Below the pieces are notes generated by a model that was not told the origin of the DNA, did not search any database, and saw nothing but the letters and a program-made list of their open reading frames with translations. The translations under genes were made by a program, and so were the position numbers. From Allobosea lathyri (GTDB lineage Bacteria > Pseudomonadota > Alphaproteobacteria > Rhizobiales > Beijerinckiaceae): a stretch of DNA of 64,000 bases. How positions within the stretch are numbered: position 1 is the stretch's first letter; every line of letters starts with the position of its first letter. The stretch lies in the NCBI RefSeq assembly GCF_900108245.1, contig NZ_FNUY01000006.1:286115-350114 (forward strand), in the 5' to 3' direction. This document shows, one piece after another, positions 39,442 through 50,193 of the stretch.

Positions 39442-40944
39442 TCAGGTCGCGTCATCAGCCTCATTGTCCTTCAGCGCCTCGAAGGGGGCATCCAGCGTGT
39501 AGACGAGACCGGTCGGGAGGTAGGCGCTTTCGGCGCTGCCACTGGCGGCCGGGAAAGTCCGCTCGATCAGGCGCGAGCCGAAACCGCGCCGTGATGGCGC
39601 GACGACCGCCGGGCCGCCGCTTTCCTGCCAGCGCAGCCGGAACTGCTTGGAGCCTTCGATCTCGTCGAGACGCCAGGTCAGCGAGACCCGGCCGGACTGG
39701 TTCGACAGCGCTCCGTATTTGACCGCATTGGTCGCAAGCTCGTGCAGGATCAGGGTCAGGGACAGGGCCGTCTTGGGGCCGAGGACGACGTCGGGGCCCT
39801 CAATCGTGAAGCGCTGCGGATCGCCCTGGATGCCGACGATGCTTTCGGCGACGTCCGAGATGGCCGCATTGGCCCTGGGACCGCCGACGAGCAGGTCATG
39901 GGCCCGCGAAAGGGCCGCCAGCCGCGCGCCGAAGGTTTCGTTGGCAGCTTCGAGCGACGGAGCGCTGCGCAGCGTCTGCGAAGCGATGGCCTGAATCATC
40001 GCCAGTGTGTTCTTCACGCGATGCGCCAGCTCCTGCATCAGCAGGCGCAATTGCGCCTCGGCCTCCTTGCGCTCGGTGATGTCGAGATGCGCGCCGATCA
40101 GCCGGATCGCGCGGCCGGTCTCGTCGCGCTCGATCTGCGCGATCGCGGAAATCCAGCGCACAGCACCGTCGCGGGGCCGGATGATCCGGTATTCGATCTG
40201 ATAGTCGCAGGATGTGCCGGCCACCGTCTCGCGGAAATGGCTCTCGACCATCGCGCGCTCCTGGGGATGGATGCGGCGGACCCAATCCTCATGGCTCTCA
40301 TGGACGGCTTCGGGCGGAAGCCCGTGGATCAGCAGATATTCGGGCGAACGCCGGTTGCGGAACCCCTCGCGCAGATCGACCTCGAGGCCGCCGACCCTGC
40401 CGATCTTCTGGACCTGAGCCAGTTCCTGTTCGCGCAGGCGCAGGGCCTGCTCGGCGGCATCGCGCTCGCGCTGCGCGGCGATCAGGGTGGTCGTCTCGAT
40501 GACGATGGCAAGGACTGCGACGGTTGCGCCGGTTTCGTCGACGATCGGGCTGTAGTCGACGTTCAGCCAGACGTCTTCGGCCACGCCATTGCGATGAAGC
40601 ACGAGCGGCAGGTCGCGATAGGAGAGCGGCGAGCCGCCGAGGACGGTCTTCATCACCTCGCGATGCAGGTCGATGACCTCGGGCCAGGCTTCGAACAGGT
40701 CGCGACCGAGGATTCCGGGATGCTTGGCGCCGGCAATCACGGCATAGGCGTCATTATAGAGCAGGATGCCGGTCTTGCCCCAGAAGATGACCATCGGCGT
40801 CGGCGAGAGCAGCACGAGTTGCAGCGTGGATTTGAGGCAGGGCGGCCATTCCGCGGGAACGCCAAGCACGGTCTCGCGCCCGGTCCATGCCCGAAGCAAG
40901 GCGCCGACCTCACCGCCGCCGACCGGCCAAAACTGCTCCGTCAT
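39442..40944 (-). CDS. PAS-domain HWE-family sensor histidine kinase
   Basis: A 500-residue soluble kinase. Two PAS-type sensory regions occupy about residues 30-165 (PTPMVIFWGKTGILLYNDAY) and 190-300 (RDGAVRWISAIAQIERDETG, LDITERKEAEAQL). The HWE phosphoacceptor block LAHRVKNTLAMIQAIASQT has His308, and the ATP domain shows LHELATNAVKYGALS and RGFGSRLIERTFP with the Trp-x-Glu region. HWE kinases are common in Hyphomicrobiales and often act in light, stress or general stress response circuits. No partner regulator is encoded next to it. Confidence 0.9.
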   Translation of the reverse strand: MTEQFWPVGGGEVGALLRAWTGRETVLGVPAEWPPCLKSTLQLVLLSPTPMVIFWGKTGILLYNDAYAVIAGAKHPGILGRDLFEAWPEVIDLHREVMKTVLGGSPLSYRDLPLVLHRNGVAEDVWLNVDYSPIVDETGATVAVLAIVIETTTLIAAQRERDAAEQALRLREQELAQVQKIGRVGGLEVDLREGFRNRRSPEYLLIHGLPPEAVHESHEDWVRRIHPQERAMVESHFRETVAGTSCDYQIEYRIIRPRDGAVRWISAIAQIERDETGRAIRLIGAHLDITERKEAEAQLRLLMQELAHRVKNTLAMIQAIASQTLRSAPSLEAANETFGARLAALSRAHDLLVGGPRANAAISDVAESIVGIQGDPQRFTIEGPDVVLGPKTALSLTLILHELATNAVKYGALSNQSGRVSLTWRLDEIEGSKQFRLRWQESGGPAVVAPSRRGFGSRLIERTFPAASGSAESAYLPTGLVYTLDAPFEALKDNEADDAT

Positions 40945-41261
40945 GGCCGTGTTCCCCCGAGCCGACCAGCTGTTCACACCGGAATGTCCGCAAAGCCGGC
41001 GTGGCATTTGCTTGCCAGTCCGCGTGGGTCACGGCAAGCGGACATACGACTGAGCCCAGCGAATCCCTGCGGATGATTCCTTTTCGGCAGGACTAGCAGA
41101 TGACCCACAGTCTCAACCTGTCAAAAGACAGGTGGGGCATCCCCAGCGGACCTGCCCCCATTGCCTTGAAAACAGTGGCAGCACCGCCTTTTTCGCGGCA
41201 GGGTCGCGGGCAACGATTCCGCGCGGTCGCTTGCCAGCGTTCGCGCAGCCTTGGGGGATGG

Positions 41262-42935
41262 ATGCCGACCGATATCGAGATTGCGCGCGCGGCGACGCTT
41301 CAGCCGATCGCGGCCATAGCCGACAAGGCCGGAATCCCCCCAGTCGCGCTCAACCCCTATGGCAAGTTCATCGCCAAGGTCGACACGCACGCGATTCCGG
41401 ATTTCGATGCGCGCCCCGAGGGCAAGCTCATCCTCGTCACTGCGATCAATCCCACGCCCGCCGGCGAGGGCAAGACGACCACGACGGTCGGGCTGGGCGA
41501 TGGCCTTACGCGCATCGGCAAGAGCTGCATGATCGCGCTGCGCGAACCCTCGCTGGGGCCGTGCTTCGGCATGAAGGGCGGCGCGGCCGGTGGCGGCTAT
41601 GCCCAGGTCGTGCCGATGGAGCAGATCAACCTGCATTTCACCGGCGATTTCCACGCCATCACCAGCGCGCATAACCTGCTGGCGGCGATGATCGACAACC
41701 ATGTCTATTGGGGCAATGGGCTCGGCCTCGACACGCGCACCATCTCTTGGCGGCGCGTCATGGACATGAACGACCGGGCGCTGCGCTCCGTCGTCTCGTC
41801 GCTGGGGGGCGCCGGCAACGGCTTTCCGCGCGAGGACGGCTTCGACATCACGGTCGCCTCCGAGATCATGGCGATCTTCTGCCTGGCAAAGGATCTCGAC
41901 GATCTCGAAGCCCGTCTCGGGCGGATCGTCATCGGGCGCACGCGCGACAAGCGTCAGGTCACCGCGGCCGATCTCAAGGCGACCGGCGCGATGAGCGTGC
42001 TGCTCAGGGACGCGCTGATGCCCAATCTGGTGCAGACCCTGGAGGGCACGCCGGCCTTCGTCCATGGCGGTCCCTTCGCCAATATCGCGCATGGCTGCAA
42101 TTCGGTGATCGCGACGCGCTCCGCCATGAAGCTCGCGGATTATGTCGTGACCGAAGCCGGCTTCGGGGCCGATCTCGGGGCCGAGAAGTTCTTCGACATC
42201 AAATGCCGCAAGGCCGGGCTGAAGCCGGCGGCTGCCGTCATCGTCGCTACCGTGCGCGCGCTGAAGATGCATGGCGGCGCGGCCAAGGAGGCGCTCGGGC
42301 AGCAGGATCTGGTCGCGCTGGAGGCCGGACTCTCCAATCTCACGCGCCATGTCATCAACGTCCGCAAGTTCGGCGTGCCGCCGATCGTGGCGATCAACAA
42401 CTTCACGAGTGACACGGCAGCCGAGCACGAGCTGATCCGCAATTACTGCCGCAATCATCTCGGCGTCGAGGCGGTGATCTGCCGGCACTGGGCCGAGGGC
42501 GGTGCGGGAGCAGAGGAACTGGCTCGCAAGGTCGTTGCTCTCGCGGAGGGGGGCGAGGCCGATTTCGAGCCGCTCTATCCCGACGCGATGACGCTCTGGA
42601 ACAAGCTGGAGACCGTTGCGCGCGAAATCTATGGCGCGGCGGGCCTTGCTGCCGACAACAAGGTGCGCGAACGCTTTGCCGAACTGGAGGCGGCCGGATA
42701 TGGCGATCTGCCGGTCTGCGTGGCGAAGACGCCTTATTCCTTCTCCGCAGATGCCAGTCTGCGCGGCGCGCCGTCGGGCCATATCGTATCGGTGCGCGAA
42801 CTCAGGCTGTCGGCGGGGGCGGGCTTCGTCGTGGCGATCTGTGGCGATGTGATGACCATGCCCGGCCTGCCGCGGGAGCCCGCGGCCGAGCGCATCCATA
42901 TCGACGCGCATGGCCAGATCGAGGGGCTGTTCTGA
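41262..42935 (+). CDS. fhs: Formate-tetrahydrofolate ligase
   Basis: A 557-residue ATP-dependent enzyme that joins formate to tetrahydrofolate, giving 10-formyl-THF. The nucleotide loop [18 protein letters not shown], the following [20 protein letters not shown] and the [28 protein letters not shown] and [10 protein letters not shown] stretches are typical. The ATG has GGGGGATGG before it; the frame is open 54 codons further upstream without similarity. With the formaldehyde dehydrogenase pair at 47.8-49.9 kb it can route C1 units into folate metabolism. Confidence 0.97.
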   Translation: MPTDIEIARAATLQPIAAIADKAGIPPVALNPYGKFIAKVDTHAIPDFDARPEGKLILVTAINPTPAGEGKTTTTVGLGDGLTRIGKSCMIALREPSLGPCFGMKGGAAGGGYAQVVPMEQINLHFTGDFHAITSAHNLLAAMIDNHVYWGNGLGLDTRTISWRRVMDMNDRALRSVVSSLGGAGNGFPREDGFDITVASEIMAIFCLAKDLDDLEARLGRIVIGRTRDKRQVTAADLKATGAMSVLLRDALMPNLVQTLEGTPAFVHGGPFANIAHGCNSVIATRSAMKLADYVVTEAGFGADLGAEKFFDIKCRKAGLKPAAAVIVATVRALKMHGGAAKEALGQQDLVALEAGLSNLTRHVINVRKFGVPPIVAINNFTSDTAAEHELIRNYCRNHLGVEAVICRHWAEGGAGAEELARKVVALAEGGEADFEPLYPDAMTLWNKLETVAREIYGAAGLAADNKVRERFAELEAAGYGDLPVCVAKTPYSFSADASLRGAPSGHIVSVRELRLSAGAGFVVAICGDVMTMPGLPREPAAERIHIDAHGQIEGLF

Positions 42936-42959
42936 GGCTTGTTCTGAAGGCTTGGCGGC

Positions 42960-43111
42960 TCTCCCTTCTCCCCTCGCGGGAGAAGGTGGCACGCAGTGCC
43001 GGATGAGGGGGCGCCGTGGCCTTCGACGTCGCAAAAATGGAGAGCGCGGCGCGACCCCTCATCCGTCTCGGCTGTGCCGAGCCACCTTCTCCCGCAAGGG
43101 GCGAAGGGAAG
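42960..43111. repeat. Palindromic repeat family D
   Basis: CTCCCTTCTCCCCTCGCGGG AGAAGGTGGC at the left and GCCACCTTCTCCCGCAAGGG at the right, with internal GGATGAGGGG / CCCCTCATCC arms. This 150-base palindromic element lies after fhs; only one copy is in the window. Confidence 0.8.
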
Positions 43112-43197
43112 GTTCGATGTCATTGGCGTTTTATTAAAGTCTTCCGCCACAGCTTCCGTTAGGTTCCGCGCAGCTGCCTGAAGGGGATATCGAGACG

Positions 43198-44967
43198 ATG
43201 AGACCGGTTGCCGGAGAGAGGTCGCTGGCTCGGGGTCTCAAGGCGCGGGTATTGGGCTGGACGATGGCGATCCTGATCGCCATCGCCGTTCCGGCGGCAG
43301 CTGTGTTCATCTGGATCGTCGACAGCACGGTGGTGAAGCTCGGCACGCTGTTTGCCGAAAAACAGATCCTGTTCGACCGTTATCGGGGGCTGGAATCGCT
43401 GATGCGCGAGGTCTCGCTGGCCGAGACGGTTGCGCGCTCGCCGGCCATCCTGGAATGGGCGCAGGACGAGAACGACCCTGACAAGACCCGGCGCGGACTG
43501 GCGGAGCTCGAGCACTACCGCCTGTCGTTCAAGGACCAGAGCTATTTCGCGGTGCTCGACGGCTCGGGCAGCTACTATTTCAACGACAAGGCCAACAGCT
43601 ACGAGAACGACCGCAAGCGCTATGTGCTCTCGCGAACGAACCCGCGCGACGGCTGGTACTACAAGACGGCGGCGCTGGGCTCAGGCTGCCATCTCAATGT
43701 CGACCATGACGACAATCTCGCCGTCACCAAGGTCTGGATCAACTGCATCATCCGCAGTGGCGAACGCGTGCTCGGGGTCATCGGCACCGGGGTCGATCTC
43801 AGCCAGTTCATCCGCGAGGTCGTCGACATCCCGCAGACCGGCGTGCAGAGCATGTTCGTCGACCGCAACGGCGCAGTGCAGGCCCATCGCGATCCGCGGC
43901 TTGTCGACTTCCACAGCCTGACCAAGGACATCAAGGCGAAGCAGACGATCTTCCGCCTGCTCGACCGCGAGAGCGACCGCAGCGCGCTGGCGACGATGAT
44001 GGCGCAGGTCGCGCAGGGCGATGCGCTGGTCCAGTCGCGGTTCATGCATATCGACGGGCACGAGGTGCTGGTGGGCGTCGGTTATCTCGACCGTCTCGGC
44101 TGGTTCAACATCACGGTCATGGATATCGACAAGATCATCGACCGCAGCCTGTTCGTCCCGATCGCCTGCCTGCTTGCGGCAATGCTGCTGGCGGCGGCTG
44201 CGCTGATGACGCTCTTGTTCAAGCGCAGCGTGCTCGACCGGCTGGCGGGTGTCGAGAAGGCGACGCAGCGGGTGCAGGCGGGCGAGTTCGACGCGATCGA
44301 GACCGATCCGGGCAATGACGAGATCGGCCGGCTCTCACGCGCGCTTGGCGAGATGGCGCGAACGGTGGGCGACAACACCAACCGCCTTGAGGAACTGGTG
44401 CGCGAACGCACCGAGAAGCTGGAGCGGCTTGCCCATATCGATCCGCTGACGGGCATCTACAACCGGCGCGGCTTTGAACGCGCCTTCGACAACGAGCAGA
44501 ATCGCGCTAGGCGCAGCGGGCGGCAGGCCGGGCTGCTCCTGATCGATATCGACAACCTCAAGCCTGTGAACGACGCACGCGGCCATCAGGTCGGCGACGA
44601 GGCGATTGTCGAGATCGCCCGGCGCATGACCGGGCTCCTGCGCAATTATGACATCTGCGCGCGCTGGGGCGGCGACGAGTTCATCCTGCTGGTCAGCGAC
44701 GCGAGCCTGGCCTCACTCGCCTCGGTCGCCGCGAAGATCGTGCATATCGTCCAGGAGACGCCGGTCCTGCTGTCTGACGGCTCGACGATCGCGCTGACGG
44801 TCAGTGTCGGAGCCTGCCCGGTCAAATCCGACGAGACGCTCGCCAATGCGGCGAGCCACGCCGATGCCGCGCTCTACGCCGCCAAGCATCGCGGCCGCGA
44901 CACCTTCACCGTCTACGATCCGGCACTGCATGACGGCGCGAGCCACGCGACGCTGAAGCTCGGCTAG
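43198..44967 (+). CDS. Membrane-bound GGDEF diguanylate cyclase
   Basis: A 589-residue protein with a membrane span at about 20-45, a periplasmic Cache-type sensor domain (about 50-315), a second span (about 320-342), a HAMP region with NDEIGRLSRALGEMARTVG, and a GGDEF domain (about 415-575). The active-site loop RWGGDEF is near residue 490, so cyclic-di-GMP synthesis from GTP is expected. I see no RxxD inhibitory site at the usual distance. No EAL domain follows. It is a lone gene, separated from fhs by a palindromic repeat. Confidence 0.93.
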   Translation: MRPVAGERSLARGLKARVLGWTMAILIAIAVPAAAVFIWIVDSTVVKLGTLFAEKQILFDRYRGLESLMREVSLAETVARSPAILEWAQDENDPDKTRRGLAELEHYRLSFKDQSYFAVLDGSGSYYFNDKANSYENDRKRYVLSRTNPRDGWYYKTAALGSGCHLNVDHDDNLAVTKVWINCIIRSGERVLGVIGTGVDLSQFIREVVDIPQTGVQSMFVDRNGAVQAHRDPRLVDFHSLTKDIKAKQTIFRLLDRESDRSALATMMAQVAQGDALVQSRFMHIDGHEVLVGVGYLDRLGWFNITVMDIDKIIDRSLFVPIACLLAAMLLAAAALMTLLFKRSVLDRLAGVEKATQRVQAGEFDAIETDPGNDEIGRLSRALGEMARTVGDNTNRLEELVRERTEKLERLAHIDPLTGIYNRRGFERAFDNEQNRARRSGRQAGLLLIDIDNLKPVNDARGHQVGDEAIVEIARRMTGLLRNYDICARWGGDEFILLVSDASLASLASVAAKIVHIVQETPVLLSDGSTIALTVSVGACPVKSDETLANAASHADAALYAAKHRGRDTFTVYDPALHDGASHATLKLG

Positions 44968-45000
44968 AGCCGATGGCAATCCGCGGAATTACCAAGTCGG

Positions 45001-45042
45001 TCATCCCGGATCGGCGCCGCTTCGCGGCTTGTCCGGGATGAC
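45001..45042. repeat. Palindromic repeat family C, short copy
   Basis: TCATCCCGGATCGGCGCCGC joined to CTTGTCCGGGATGAC. A 42-base minimal hairpin between two convergent genes (GGDEF and idnD), well placed to act as a transcript end. Confidence 0.8.
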
Positions 45043-45060
45043 CCGTTGTGAAGGTCTCGA

Positions 45061-46098
45061 TCAACCGAAGGCCAGCTGGACTTTCATCGCCCGCGACTTG
45101 TCGGCGGCGAGGTCGAAGGCCTCGATCGCGCGGTCGACCGGGATCGAGGCGGTCAGGAGCGGCGAGAGATCGATACTGCCCGAGCCGATCATCGCTACCG
45201 CCCAGTCGAACTCCTCATGGAAGCGGAAGGAGCCGCGCAGGTCGAACTCCTTGGCGACGATGACGTTCATCGGCAAAGTGAAATTGCCGCCAACGCCGAT
45301 CTGCACGATCGTGCCGCCCGACCTCACGACATCGAAGGCGCCGGCCAGCGCGTGCTGGTTGCCGGACGCCTCGAACATCACGTCGAAAGCGCCCTTCTGC
45401 GCGCCATATTCGGCCTTCAGCCGTTCCGGCTCGGCCATGACGTTGATGGCAGCCGTCGCGCCCATCTTCAGCGCTATCGGCAGGGGCGTATCGACCACGT
45501 CGGTCGCGACGATCTCGGCGGCGCCGGCCGCCTTGGCCGCGACCATGGCGAGCACGCCGATCGGTCCCGAGCCGGTGACGAGCACGCGCTTGCCCAGCAG
45601 CGGGCCGGCGCGCTTGGCGGCGTGGAGACAGACCGAGAGCGGCTCGGCGAAGGCTGCCATCGCCGCCGTGACATGGTCGGCGACCTTCACGGCCTGACGC
45701 TCCTCGACGACGAGGACATCGCGGAAGCCACCCTGCACATGGGGAAAGCGCATGGCGCTGCCATAGAACAGCATATCCGTGCAGTGCTGCTGCTGGCCCA
45801 TCTGGCAGTAGCGGCAATGGCCGCAGGCGCGGCTCGGATTGACCGCGACACGATCGCCCGGCTTCACCCGCGAAACCTCGCCGCCGATGGCCAAGACAGT
45901 GCCTGCGATCTCATGGCCGAGTATCAGCGGCTCGCGCACGCGGATCGTGCCGAAGCCGCCATGCAGGTAATAATGCAGGTCCGAGCCGCAGATGCCGCCG
46001 GCCTCGATGCGCACGCGGACGTCGAGCGGACGCAGATCGGGCGCTGTCGTCTCTTCGACGCGCAAATCCTTTTCGGCGTGGATGACGACTGCGCGCAT
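45061..46098 (-). CDS. idnD: L-idonate 5-dehydrogenase (zinc alcohol dehydrogenase family)
   Basis: A 345-residue medium-chain dehydrogenase. Catalytic zinc ligands are Cys37 in GGICGSDLHYY and the His62-Glu63 pair in GHEIAG; the structural zinc cysteines lie in CGHCRYC and Cys106. The Rossmann motif is VTGSGPIGVLAM. The overall pattern fits L-idonate 5-dehydrogenase, which oxidises idonate to 5-ketogluconate. The divergent SDR gene encodes the next step, reduction of 5-ketogluconate to gluconate, which strengthens the call. A kinase, transporter or regulator of the pathway is absent here. Confidence 0.87.
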   Translation of the reverse strand: MRAVVIHAEKDLRVEETTAPDLRPLDVRVRIEAGGICGSDLHYYLHGGFGTIRVREPLILGHEIAGTVLAIGGEVSRVKPGDRVAVNPSRACGHCRYCQMGQQQHCTDMLFYGSAMRFPHVQGGFRDVLVVEERQAVKVADHVTAAMAAFAEPLSVCLHAAKRAGPLLGKRVLVTGSGPIGVLAMVAAKAAGAAEIVATDVVDTPLPIALKMGATAAINVMAEPERLKAEYGAQKGAFDVMFEASGNQHALAGAFDVVRSGGTIVQIGVGGNFTLPMNVIVAKEFDLRGSFRFHEEFDWAVAMIGSGSIDLSPLLTASIPVDRAIEAFDLAADKSRAMKVQLAFG

Positions 46099-46142
46099 GG
46101 CTGTTCTCCCATTCGAGGTGCTGTCGGGCGCACCTCTTGATT

Positions 46143-46157
46143 GTCTAATCGATTGAA
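46143..46157. promoter_or_regulatory. Putative LacI/GntR-type operator in the idnD-idnO gap
   Basis: GTCTAATCGATTGAA contains the 8-base palindrome AATCGATT, with the central CG and flanking AAnCGnTT typical of LacI-family operators. It lies between the two divergent dehydrogenase genes. The regulator is not in the window; the assignment is inference. Confidence 0.4.
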
Positions 46158-46232
46158 AGATGCTTACCGAAGCCAGTGCCGCTGGCGCAAACCGAAACTG
46201 CCGTCGAAGCCCTGCATCTGCGAGGATAGGCC

Positions 46233-47000
46233 ATGTCGCTGTCGCTGTTCAGTCTGGAGGGCAAGATTGCTCTCGTCACCGGCTCCGGCCAGGGCATCGG
46301 GCTCGCCATGGCCGAGGGACTTTCGGAAGCCGGCGCGCATGTCGTTCTGAACGGTCGCGACCGGGCCAAGCTGGAGACGGCGGCCAGGGCTATCGCGACT
46401 GCTGGCCGCAAGGTCTCGATCGCGGCCTTCGACGTCACCGATCACGCTGCTGTCGAGGCCGGGGTCGCGGCCATCGAGTCTGAGACGGGGCCGATCGATA
46501 TCCTGATCAACAATGCCGGCATGCAGAAGCGCGCGCCGTTCACCGAATTTCCGGTCGATGACTGGCATCAGGTCGTCGCCACCAACCTGCATTCCGTGTT
46601 TTACGTGACCCAGGCGGTGACACGGCGGATGGTGCCGCGCGGGCGCGGCAAGATCGTCAATATCGGCTCGGTGATGAGCGAACTCGGCCGGCCGACCATC
46701 GTGCCCTATACCGCGACCAAGGGCGCGGTGAAGATGATGACGCGCGGGCTCGCTGCCGAGCTCGGCAAGCACAACATCCAGACCAATGCGATCGGGCCCG
46801 GCTATATCGTCACCGAGCTCAACAAGGCGCTGATCGCCGACGAGACCTTCTCGTCCTGGGTGAAGAGCCGCACGCCCTCGGGACGCTGGGGCGAGACCAG
46901 GGAGCTGGTGGGCGCCGCGATTTTCCTGTCCTCGGCTGCATCGGACTACGTCAACGGCCATCTGCTGATGGTCGATGGCGGCTTGACCGCCGTGGTGTGA
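46233..47000 (+). CDS. idnO: SDR-family gluconate 5-dehydrogenase
   Basis: A 255-residue short-chain dehydrogenase. The cofactor loop is TGSGQGIG (about 16-23), NNAGMQ follows near 93, and the catalytic set is Ser146, Tyr159 and Lys163 (VPYTATKGAVKMM). SDRs with this pattern next to idnD reduce 5-keto-D-gluconate to D-gluconate. It is divergent from idnD across 134 bases that hold a LacI-like palindrome. The ATG follows a GAGGATAGGCC sequence. Confidence 0.87.
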   Translation: MSLSLFSLEGKIALVTGSGQGIGLAMAEGLSEAGAHVVLNGRDRAKLETAARAIATAGRKVSIAAFDVTDHAAVEAGVAAIESETGPIDILINNAGMQKRAPFTEFPVDDWHQVVATNLHSVFYVTQAVTRRMVPRGRGKIVNIGSVMSELGRPTIVPYTATKGAVKMMTRGLAAELGKHNIQTNAIGPGYIVTELNKALIADETFSSWVKSRTPSGRWGETRELVGAAIFLSSAASDYVNGHLLMVDGGLTAVV

Positions 47001-47046
47001 GCGGCCGGCGAGGGCGGTTGCGAGCTGTCGCAACCAGTCCCTTGCG

Positions 47047-47607
47047 CTACTTGCCGGCGTCCAGTGTCGGCTTGCTGCTCTTGCGCGCTTTGGTCACTGG
47101 CGGTGTTTTGCTCGCCGGGCGCGCCTTGCTCGATGGTGCCTTTTCGAGCTGAGGCGCCTTATTGACCTGCGGTTTGTTGTCGACCTGTGGTGTTTGGCCG
47201 ACGGGCTCCGCTTCGGCGCTCTTGCGTGCCTTGCCGGCGCGCGCCTCGAATTCACTGCGGATCGTCTCGATCTTCTCCTCGTCGAGCTCTTCGAGATCGA
47301 GCAGCTCTTCGCGAGCCCCTTCAAGGCGCACGATCAGCTCGTCGAGCTTGATCTGCATCGCGGCGGTGTCGCGATTCTGGCTGTTCTGGATGATGAAGAC
47401 CATCAGGAAGGTGATGATGGTGGTCGAGGTGTTGATCACCAGCTGCCAGGTATCGTTGTAGCCGAAGAACGGCCCCGACACGCCCCAGAGCACGATCACG
47501 GCGACGGCGATGACGAAGGTCTGTGGCTTGCCCGCCCAGCGGGCCGTCGTCTGCGAGAGACGGGTGAACAGCGAGCGGTCGGTCAGGGCCTTGGAAGGCG
47601 ATGGCAT
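47047..47607 (-). CDS. Low-affinity iron permease family membrane protein
   Basis: A 186-residue protein. Two membrane spans (about 31-48 and 55-74, ending in FLMVFIIQNSQNRDTAAMQI, the family signature) are followed by a helical segment LDELIVRLEGAREELLDLEE and a low-complexity Lys/Pro/Ala-rich tail with QVDNKPQVNKAPQ repeats. It matches PF04120-type proteins; iron transport by bacterial members is not well proven. The basic tail is unusual in length. Confidence 0.85.
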   Translation of the reverse strand: MPSPSKALTDRSLFTRLSQTTARWAGKPQTFVIAVAVIVLWGVSGPFFGYNDTWQLVINTSTTIITFLMVFIIQNSQNRDTAAMQIKLDELIVRLEGAREELLDLEELDEEKIETIRSEFEARAGKARKSAEAEPVGQTPQVDNKPQVNKAPQLEKAPSSKARPASKTPPVTKARKSSKPTLDAGK

Positions 47608-47656
47608 GGCGATGATCCCCGGACCCGGGCCAGGTCCGGCTGCTTAACGCCCAGCC

Positions 47657-47737
47657 GGGCCTGCTCGTTCCCCGCCGGGGCGTGCTCGTTCCCCGCCGGG
47701 GCGTGCTCGTTCCCCCGCCGGGGCGTGCTCGTTCCGA
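47657..47737. repeat. Four-unit 21-base tandem repeat
   Basis: Units GGGGCGTGCTCGTTCCCCGCC (with small changes: the first starts GGGCCTG, the third has one extra C, and the fourth turns into CCGAAGCC) run between the permease gene and the fghA stop. I see no gene in it; a minisatellite-like array or a binding cluster is possible. Confidence 0.88.
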
Positions 47738-47755
47738 AGCCGCCGTTTTCTGTCG

Positions 47756-48595
47756 CTATTCCTTGATCAGCCGGCGTGCGTGCCAGGAGACGTGCTGCGC
47801 CATGAAGGTCGAGATGAAATGATAGGAATGGTCGTAACCATCCCGCATTTCGAGTTCGAGCGGGATGCCGGCCTGCGCGCAGGCGACCTCGAGAAGCCAT
47901 GGCCGCAGGCCTTCCTGCAGGAAGCCGTCGGCGGTGCCCTGATCCACGAGCAGATCCCTGAGCCGATGGCCGTCGGCGATCAGGGCCGTGGAATCGTAAG
48001 GGCGCCAGGTCGTCTCGTCGGAGCCCAGATATTTCTCGAAAGCCGGCCGTGACCAGCCCGCCGTCGAGGGCTGGGTGATCGGCGCAAAGGCGGAAACCGA
48101 GGTGTAGCGCTGCGGATTCTTCAGCGCGAGCGTGATTGCGCCATGGCCGCCCATGGAATGGCCGAAGATGCCCTGCCGGCCCATATCGAGCGGAAAATGC
48201 TGCGCGACCAGCGCTGGCAACTCGTCGCGGATATAGCTCTCCATGCGATAGTTCTTCGCATAGGGCTCTTGCGTTGCGTCGAGATAGAAGCCGGCGCCGG
48301 AGCCGAACTGCCAGTTGTCCGGCTCGTCGGGGATGCCCTCGCCCCGCGGGCTGGTATCGGGACAGATGATCGCCACGCCATTGGCTGCGGCTGCGGCGCG
48401 ATACTCGCCCTTGTCCATGGCGTTCTGGTGCGTGCAGGTCAGGCCTGAGAGATACCAGAGCACGGGAACCGGCCCATCCTCGATCTGATGCGGCAGGAAG
48501 ATCGCGAAGGTCATCGGGCAGGCGCAGACCGCGCTGTCATGACGATAGACGCGCTGCGAGCCGCCGAAGGCTTTCGAGGAGGAGAGGAGTTCCAT
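47756..48595 (-). CDS. fghA: S-formylglutathione hydrolase
   Basis: A 279-residue esterase-D family enzyme with the nucleophile elbow FGHSMGGHGA (Ser147) and LSGLTCTHQNAMDKGEY and DTSPRGEGIPDEPDNW in the expected order. It splits S-formylglutathione into formate and glutathione, the second step of glutathione-dependent formaldehyde oxidation. The dehydrogenase for the first step lies directly upstream on the same strand. AAGGAAAG before the ATG supports the start. The formate made can feed formate-THF ligase (41.3 kb). Confidence 0.95.
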   Translation of the reverse strand: MELLSSSKAFGGSQRVYRHDSAVCACPMTFAIFLPHQIEDGPVPVLWYLSGLTCTHQNAMDKGEYRAAAAANGVAIICPDTSPRGEGIPDEPDNWQFGSGAGFYLDATQEPYAKNYRMESYIRDELPALVAQHFPLDMGRQGIFGHSMGGHGAITLALKNPQRYTSVSAFAPITQPSTAGWSRPAFEKYLGSDETTWRPYDSTALIADGHRLRDLLVDQGTADGFLQEGLRPWLLEVACAQAGIPLELEMRDGYDHSYHFISTFMAQHVSWHARRLIKE

Positions 48596-48633
48596 TGGCT
48601 TTCCTTCTTGGCCCAGTTTCCGCGACAGCGCAG

Positions 48634-48775
48634 CGAAACGCGCACCGTCATCCCGGACGCAGCGAAGCGGAGATCCGGGATCCATCATAGAGCCAGATCC
48701 GTCAAAGAATCGGCCCTCCGATGGATCCCGGATCGGCGCGGCAGAGCCGCTTGTCCGGGATGACGCGGTGTTTCC
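48634..48775. repeat. Palindromic repeat family C, copy 3
   Basis: GCGAAACGCGCACCGTCATC ... GGATGACGCGGTGTTTCC ends, with central GGGATCCATC and GATGGATCCCGG arms. It fills the gap between fghA and the upstream dehydrogenase gene, like copy 1 after ruvB. Confidence 0.87.
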
Positions 48776-48807
48776 GTGGCCTATGGATAAGGCCAGAAAA
48801 CGGCGCC

Positions 48808-49920
<1,113 letters not shown>

Positions 49921-50068
49921 CAGTCCAGTCCTCGCGTTCAGTCTCGTGCCGAAAGCGAAGCGCCCCGCGGCAGGCCCTATCTAGGGCCGGCTGGGGGAGG
50001 AGTTGTCAACGCGCGATGCGGCGAGGCGCAGCGCGTTTGCGACACGGGCGAGGTTCGTAGCCTCCCTC

Positions 50069-50174
50069 AGCCCGCATCCTGAGGAGGTCGCGAAGCGGCC
50101 GTCTCGAAGGATGTTCCAGAGCGTGCTGGAGCATCCTTCGAGACGCGCTTTCAGCGCTCCTCAGGATGAGGGCT
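50069..50174. repeat. Palindromic repeat family B, copy 8
   Basis: AGCCCGCATCCTGAGGAGGT and GCTCCTCAGGATGAGGGCT with inner GTCTCGAAGGATG / CATCCTTCGAGAC. It lies just after the stop codon of the outer membrane protein gene to its right. Confidence 0.92.
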
Positions 50175-50193
50175 GAAGGGGATCCATCGGAGC

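Noticed and set aside
41100..41261. 54-codon N-terminal extension of formate-THF ligase
   Set aside because: The added residues have no similarity and lack a ribosome site, while GGGGGATGG precedes the ATG at 41262.
47583..47900. Peptide with GNEHAPA repeats encoded by the 21-base array
   Set aside because: It lies antisense-in-phase over the fghA 3' end and the array only; no start signal and no independent support.
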